Shown here in pieces: positions 59,593-64,000 of a stretch of DNA of 64,000 nt (position 1 is its first letter; each line of letters opens with the position of its first letter). Both the position numbers and the translations under genes were made by a program. The DNA is from Candidatus Reidiella endopervernicosa. Lineage in GTDB: Bacteria; Pseudomonadota; Gammaproteobacteria; GCF-013343005. The notes below the pieces were generated by a model. That model did no database searches. It worked only from the letters and a program-made list of their open reading frames with translations, and was not told the DNA's origin. The DNA lies in the NCBI RefSeq assembly GCF_013343005.1, contig NZ_CP054491.1:868001-932000 (forward strand), written 5' to 3'.

Positions 59593-60315
59593 TCAATCGA
59601 AGTCTGGGTTCATCCAGTCAGCCGAGGGTGCGAGATCCTCCTTCGGTGGCTTTTGGCGTGATACGTAGTCGATAACAGCAACCATATCCTTGTCGGTGAA
59701 GCCCTTGATCTGCTTGACCATGTCTGGGTTGGCGTTACGACGCTTGCCGTCACGGATCCACTCAAACTGACGCAGCATGTAGTTGTAGTGCTGCCCCTGA
59801 ATTCTGGGGTAGTACTTCTCCTTGATGCCTTCACCGTTGTCACCGTGGCACTTCACACAGTTGTCCTTGTAGAGCTGCTCGCCCAGGGCCAGATCGGTGC
59901 CAGGGCCGACGCCGTTTTCAGGATTCATCGGAATCTTCTCGATGTAGGCGACGACATCGGCCAGCGCCTGTGCATCACCGATCGACTCAGGCAGTGCAAA
60001 GGGGTACATGGTTGGGTTGTCACGGTTGAGTGCGCGGATATCAGCCAGCTGCTTGATCAGAACCTCTTTATGCTGACCGGCCAGCTGTGGGAAGGTACCC
60101 TCTTTGGTACCCCAGCCCTCGGGAAGATGGCAGGCAGCACAGACCTCGTAGACGTCCATGCCGTTATCAAGGTCGGGCGTCAGGTGCATCGCCTCATCCT
60201 GCTCGCCACCACCCACGTTCCAGCCAGCTGCGGCTGGACCAGCCGCGGCGACAGGGCCTGCAGCCACACCCATGGCGACAACCAGCGCGCCAACTACCGA
60301 TTTAGTGCCTTTCAT
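59593..60315 (-). CDS. Exported diheme cytochrome c in the nos operon
   Basis: A 240-residue protein; start ATG 60,315 after GAGAGAAG. Signal peptide (VVGALVVAMGVAAGPVAA), heme sites CAACHLPEGWG and CVKCHGDNGEG. In clade II nos clusters cytochromes (nosC1/nosC2) take this position and are thought to feed NosZ. Copy H of the repeat sits 17 bases before its start, in the leader, so the message would carry the repeat in its 5' untranslated part. Confidence 0.88.
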   Translation of the reverse strand: MKGTKSVVGALVVAMGVAAGPVAAAGPAAAGWNVGGGEQDEAMHLTPDLDNGMDVYEVCAACHLPEGWGTKEGTFPQLAGQHKEVLIKQLADIRALNRDNPTMYPFALPESIGDAQALADVVAYIEKIPMNPENGVGPGTDLALGEQLYKDNCVKCHGDNGEGIKEKYYPRIQGQHYNYMLRQFEWIRDGKRRNANPDMVKQIKGFTDKDMVAVIDYVSRQKPPKEDLAPSADWMNPDFD

Positions 60316-60332
60316 AACTTCTCTCAACAATC

Positions 60333-60612
60333 GCTGACCGCCATGGAGAGCGAAGTGAGGGCGGTTAGTCCCCGATAGTCGACGCCGTCTGCCTATTCGT
60401 AGTTGAGAGCGCGAGCGAACGACGGAGAAGATGCAGCAGCGGCTTTATGTCGGCGTAGAGTCACTGAGGGAGTTGTGTAGAGCCGCGAAGAGGTGATTAC
60501 GCAACGAACGCAGGACGGTCGGGGCGCCGCAGGCATAAACGGTCGCGTGAAGTTTTTGCTGTTTGCTTGGGCTTGGATGCCCAAAACAAACTTTCGCAAA
60601 ATAGCGACTCCC
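60333..60612 (-). repeat. 280-bp repeat family, copy H (5' leader of the diheme cytochrome gene, sense)
   Basis: 280 bases, minus strand, just upstream of the ribosome site. Left flank ends GCTCC, right flank starts GATTG. Left stem type GTTTG/CAAAC. Confidence 0.95.
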
Positions 60613-60738
60613 GGAGCGTTGTATTCATGATTGGGTCTGGCGATCTCTGCCGTAACCGAATCGATCTCTGACTGCCATTCTCGCTATCCCGTCGAAGATG
60701 GCATTGATATTAGTCAAATCTGATATTCAACGATAACG

Positions 60739-61074
60739 CTACGGCGCCATGGTTGAGATGTATTTGGCCATTGCCGCCATCTCTTCGTCGTTGACCAGGT
60801 GCATGATGCCCTTCATCGCAGCGGTCATGCCGTTGTTGCGTGCGCCGCTCTTGATGTCTTTCAGCTGCTGTAATACATAGGCCTCATTCTGACCGGCAAT
60901 CTTTGGGTATTGGGGCAGAATGGTGGTCTTGCCATCCTTACCGTGACAGGCGGTACAGCCACCCTTGGCAGGATTTTTAAATAGTGCTTCACCATCGAGG
61001 GCCATGGCGCTGTTGCTTACACCGAGTCCGAGCAGCAGAGCCGCCAGAGTCGCTTTTATAGACATGTTTTTCAT
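60739..61074 (-). CDS. Small exported monoheme cytochrome c
   Basis: A 111-residue class I cytochrome with signal peptide (LAALLLGLGVSNSAMA) and a single heme motif in GGCTACHGKDGKTT; axial Met candidates are in NGMTAAMKGIM. Between nosZ and the diheme cytochrome, in the same direction, so probably an electron donor to NosZ. Confidence 0.9.
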   Translation of the reverse strand: MKNMSIKATLAALLLGLGVSNSAMALDGEALFKNPAKGGCTACHGKDGKTTILPQYPKIAGQNEAYVLQQLKDIKSGARNNGMTAAMKGIMHLVNDEEMAAMAKYISTMAP

Positions 61075-61180
61075 GAGGAATCTCCAGATCTTTAGGGAAA
61101 AAGGGGGAGGTGCAATACTGCTCCTCCCCCTTTAGTTGGGTCAATATCCTGTTTGTCGTGGTATCACTACCACTCAGTGG

Positions 61181-63770
61181 TTATTTGACCTTTTTAGCAC
61201 CATTTTGTTCCAGATAGGTCTTGGCACGCAGACCGAGGTCCGCTGTCTTAACCTGATACTGCCACCACTGGTTGGCCCAGAGCATGGCATTCTGCCAGTC
61301 TTTCTTGGCCGCAGCCGCTTCAGCCTTCTTCTTCGACTCATCGGCGAATCCGAGCTGATCGGTTGCATCCTCAACCAGTGCCACAACAGTAGGGAAGTCC
61401 TTGTAGTTGTGGCTGGTGATGAAGCCTACGACCTGATTGATAACCGCCTGGGTATCGACGTTGGTCTTGACCTGCTTGTTGTAGTCGGCCTGAGTGTAAC
61501 TTACACCCTCGCTGACCGCCATGGATAGCGAAGCGAAGGCAGTTAGTCCCCGATAGTCGACGCCGTCTGCCTATTCGTAGTTGAGAGCGCGAGCGAACGA
61601 CGAAGAAGATGCAGCAGCGGCTTTATGTCGGCGTAGAGTCACTGAGGGAGTTGTGTAGAGCCGCGAAGAGGTGATTACGCAACGAACGCAGGACGGTCGG
61701 GGCGCCGTAGGCATAAACGGTCGCGTTAGTATTTGCCGCTTGCTTGGGCTTGGATGCCCAAAACAAGCTTCCGCAAAATAGCGACTCCCCGGCCTGCATG
61801 GCAGCGCCGGTGGACTTGTAGCCCTTCGGTTTAACTAGCAGATAACCTTGCATCTCCAGATGGAGTGCCGAGCAGAACTCGGTGCAGTAGTAAGGATAGA
61901 CACCCTCTTTCTCAACGGTGAAGGTCGCTGAAGCGGTCTTACCGGGTTCGATAGAGAGCTGTACGTTCTGGCCGTTAAGTGCGAAGCCGTGAACCTCATC
62001 CTGAGCACGCTCAAGGTTGGTGAAGTGCATCTTCACAGTATCGCCCACCTCAGCCTCAATGATTTCAGGGGTGATGTGTGAACGGATGGTGGTACCGAAG
62101 ACCTCAACCGTGCACTTGCCGCTGGCGTCACAGTTACGCACCGTCTTCTCACGACCCGCGCGGGTCTTGTAAGGAGAACGCTTGTCGGTACGGCTATCCC
62201 AACCAGACTTGTAGCGTACGGCAGGTTTCAGCTTGTCGGCTGCAATAGCGACCACGTAGTGGGGTTCGCCCAGTGGCAGTGGCATATCGTAGAGCAGCTC
62301 CATCTTCTCGCCGCTGATATCGATCAGCTGGTGGTTCTGCGGATGCAGCGGTCCAACCGGGTTGAAGCGATCGATTGAGAGCTTGTTGAGAGAGACGAGG
62401 TACTTACCGTCAGGTGACTTGGAATCGCCCTCCATGGTCATCAGATGGCCGATGTTGTAGTGGATGTTGATTTGATCCAGTACCTTGCCCTTACAGTAGT
62501 CCCACTTGGTAACCATTGAATCGACGTAGATCGAGGTGTAGGCGACACAGGGCTTGGAGTCGTACTGGGTATGTAGTGGTCCCAGACCGACGTTAACCTG
62601 CGTATGCAGTACATCCTTCATCGCGATGATCGGTAAACCGTAGGGATCGTGGCTCTCGAACTTCTTGGCCTTGATCGCTTTCATGATCTTGTCGAAGCTG
62701 TAGACCCATGCATGGCTATCGAGCTTACCGGAGACGGTGATCAGCTTGCCGTCAGGGGTAACGTCAACACCGTGTGGGCTCTTAGGCTCGGGGATCAGGT
62801 AGAGCAGACCCTCTTTAACCGCCTGCTTCATGGAGATCAGGTAGCTGCCCTTGACCTTCTTGACCTTACCGGCCTTGACCAGTTCAGCGGCCTTCTTCCA
62901 GTTGGTTACGTGCATGAAGTCGGTATCTTTCGAAGAACAGCCCGCCTCAAACGGAGGACGGCCGCGCTCGATACCGCCGACATAACGCTCAGAACAGAAG
63001 GAGTTGGTAAAGCCCCAGCCATAGCTTGGACCCTTACCGGCATCGGAGAGATCCTGACTGTAGGGAGGCAACTCGAAGGTGAAGGACTGCTCAGGGTCGA
63101 GACGACCCTTCTTGTCATCGAACTTCCAGTAGGTGAGACCACCGCGGTACTTGTCGTTGAACTCCTCAAGCGGAACGAACTCATCGGTCAGCGGTGCAGC
63201 GTACTGGGCTGGGTCCATGACGTATTCGGTGTTCGGGGTGACAAAGGCACCACCGTGCGCCGATTTGAAGAAGGGATTGACCACAATCTGCTTGGTCTCG
63301 AAGTCGTGCAGATCGATCACAGCGATACGTGGGTTGGCTTTGTCGTTGATGAAGAGATAGCGACCATCATAGTCACCATCGGTCTCGGAGATCGCCGGGT
63401 GGTGGGTGTCGCCGTAGGTGATGTCCTTGCCGTTGATGCGGCCCTGCGCCAGTACTGCCTTCGACTCATCGTCGAAGCCGTAACCCTGCCAGGGCTCGGG
63501 GGTGAAGACACCAATGTATTTAAGGATACGCATCGAGGGGATGCCGTAGACGATGACCTGACCACTCTGACCACCCGAAGCGAAGGCCAGGAACTCATCG
63601 CGGCCGCCGGTTGGGGTGTAGGTCTTGGCAGCTGCCAGCAGATCTTTCTGCGTCAGGCCACGCTTTTTCATTACGTCATCGAGGGTGCTGGCCGTGGCGC
63701 TACCACCGGCTGTCAGCGCGATGCTGAGGCCCGTGAGCAGCGGTACGAACCGCTTCATCAGTTGTTTCAT
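61181..63770 (-). CDS. nosZ: Nitrous-oxide reductase NosZ, clade II, with C-terminal extension and a repeat insertion
   Basis: The enzyme reduces N2O to N2 in the periplasm. The N-terminus is a Sec signal (FVPLLTGLSIALTAGGSATA) without a twin-arginine motif, as in clade II. CuZ histidines lie in YGDTHHPAISETDG, KSAHGGAFVTP, PKSPHGVDVTPDG, GLGPLHTQ, YNIGHLMTMEG and GEPHYVVA. The CuA site is YYCTEFCSALHLEMQGY. The core ends VKPKGYKSTG. A repeat at 61511-61790 follows AAMQA; after its removal the frame goes on EGVSYTQADYNKQVKTN for about 110 residues of Ala/Lys/Gln-rich helical sequence ending NGAKKVK. As written the protein gets 60-odd foreign residues from the repeat instead. Both copper centres lie before the insertion. 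Confidence 0.95.
61511..61790 (-). repeat. 280-bp repeat family, copy I (in nosZ, sense)
   Basis: 280 bases, minus strand. Left flank ends AGGCC, right flank starts GAGGG. Left stem type GCTTG/CAAGC, the double change that keeps base pairing relative to GTTTG/CAAAC. Right hairpin loop type TTCGCTTCGCTATCC. Confidence 0.95.
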
Positions 63771-63863
63771 TATTTTTCCTCTACCAATACTAAGAAAACG
63801 AGAAGTTCAATCGCCACATTGCGCCTTTGGCCTACCGTAGACGAAGTAGCGTTATTAGCAGTC
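63771..63863 (-). promoter_or_regulatory. nosZ leader
   Basis: 93 bases between repeat copy J and the nosZ start, with AGAGGAA about 8 bases before the ATG. No clear FNR or other operator was found. Confidence 0.4.
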
Positions 63864-64000
63864 GCTGATCGCCATGGAGAGCGAAGTGAGGCGGATGAAG
63901 TCCAGAGTTTACGTCGGCGCTATCAGCTGAGAGCGCGAGCGGAGCGACGAAGAGGATCGCAGCGCGCGTATTCAGTCGGCGCCGTAGGCACTGAGGCGAG
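63864..64000 (-). repeat. Repeat family, copy J (partial and garbled, at window end)
   Basis: The right end GATCAGC (one change) and right hairpin (GGCGATC, CCATGGAGAGCGAAGTGAG on the plus strand) are clear, followed by pieces of the consensus (GAGAGCGCGAGCG, GACGAAGAGGAT, GTCGGCG) with many small changes. The flank starts GACTG, as in other copies. It continues past the window. The high error level is like that of the indel-rich patches. Confidence 0.75.

Overview
The window looks like the chromosome of a sulfur-oxidizing, nitrous-oxide-reducing gammaproteobacterium. The evidence is the housekeeping gene order (rph-rdgB, yicC-gmk-rpoZ-spoT-ridA-recG-ubiC-ubiA, bioBFHCD, rpoH-ftsXEY, rsmD-coaD-yfhL, mutM), a ubiquinone pathway, a flavocytochrome c sulfide dehydrogenase pair (fccAB), several c-type cytochromes and a clade II (atypical) nos operon. 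The base composition is moderately GC-rich. I cannot name the species from sequence alone.

Layout. 1-2,155 (minus strand): trhP (cut by the window edge), a small Cys-rich protein, rdgB and rph. 2,270-4,085: a PP2C phosphatase and a Ser/Thr kinase with garbled sequence. 4,177-18,860: yicC, gmk, rpoZ, spoT, ridA, a CHASE2 adenylate cyclase, an SH3/M48/FecR group, tauE, recG, ubiC, ubiA and comF. 19,075-24,676: an outer-membrane barrel and the biotin operon. 24,740-29,821 (minus): rpoH with a CIRCE operator, a REC-REC-GGDEF protein and ftsX, ftsE, ftsY. 29,917-37,948: two M16 peptidases, rsmD, coaD, yfhL, gamma-glutamyltransferase and a low-GC glycosyltransferase. 38,000-42,977: sixA, a CDF transporter, mutM, a DUF4340-like gene, a UreH-like membrane protein and a sigma-54 activator. 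43,241-46,844: a sigma-54 promoter, then a tetraheme cytochrome, an ankyrin protein, fccA and fccB. 47,221-48,993: divergent peroxiredoxin-glutaredoxin and oxyR. 49,090-63,770: a diheme cytochrome, a UbiA-family prenyltransferase and, on the minus strand, nosZ, two cytochromes c, nosB, nosD, nosG, nosH, nosF, nosL, nosY, then a small unknown protein, SCO and PCuAC copper chaperones.

The most striking feature is a family of about 280-bp repeats, 11 copies in 64 kb. The left end reads GGGGAGTCGC and the right end GGCGGTCAGC. There are no terminal inverted repeats and no real target duplication. Copies interrupt at least six protein genes (the cyclase, comF, ggt, nosH, nosB, nosZ), and in each of these exact removal of the repeat restores the reading frame. 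Every copy is followed by G-N-N-N-G, and every host-side left flank ends in two pyrimidines. Nine of eleven copies lie in the sense direction of the gene they touch. The consensus folds almost end to end into four consecutive helices, one of them with a compensatory base change. This suggests an undescribed structured mobile element, either intron-like at the RNA level or a non-autonomous element mobilised as single-stranded DNA. Five of the eleven copies fall in the roughly 9 kb from nosH to the nosZ leader.

A caution on quality: several patches (about 2,690-3,650, 31,155-31,310, 33,375-33,450, 40,828-41,265 and after 63,830) are colinear with expected genes but full of small insertions and deletions. 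Several other genes (nosB, nosD, sixA, the fecR-domain gene) carry single-base frameshifts. The pattern resembles uncorrected long-read consensus more than gene decay.
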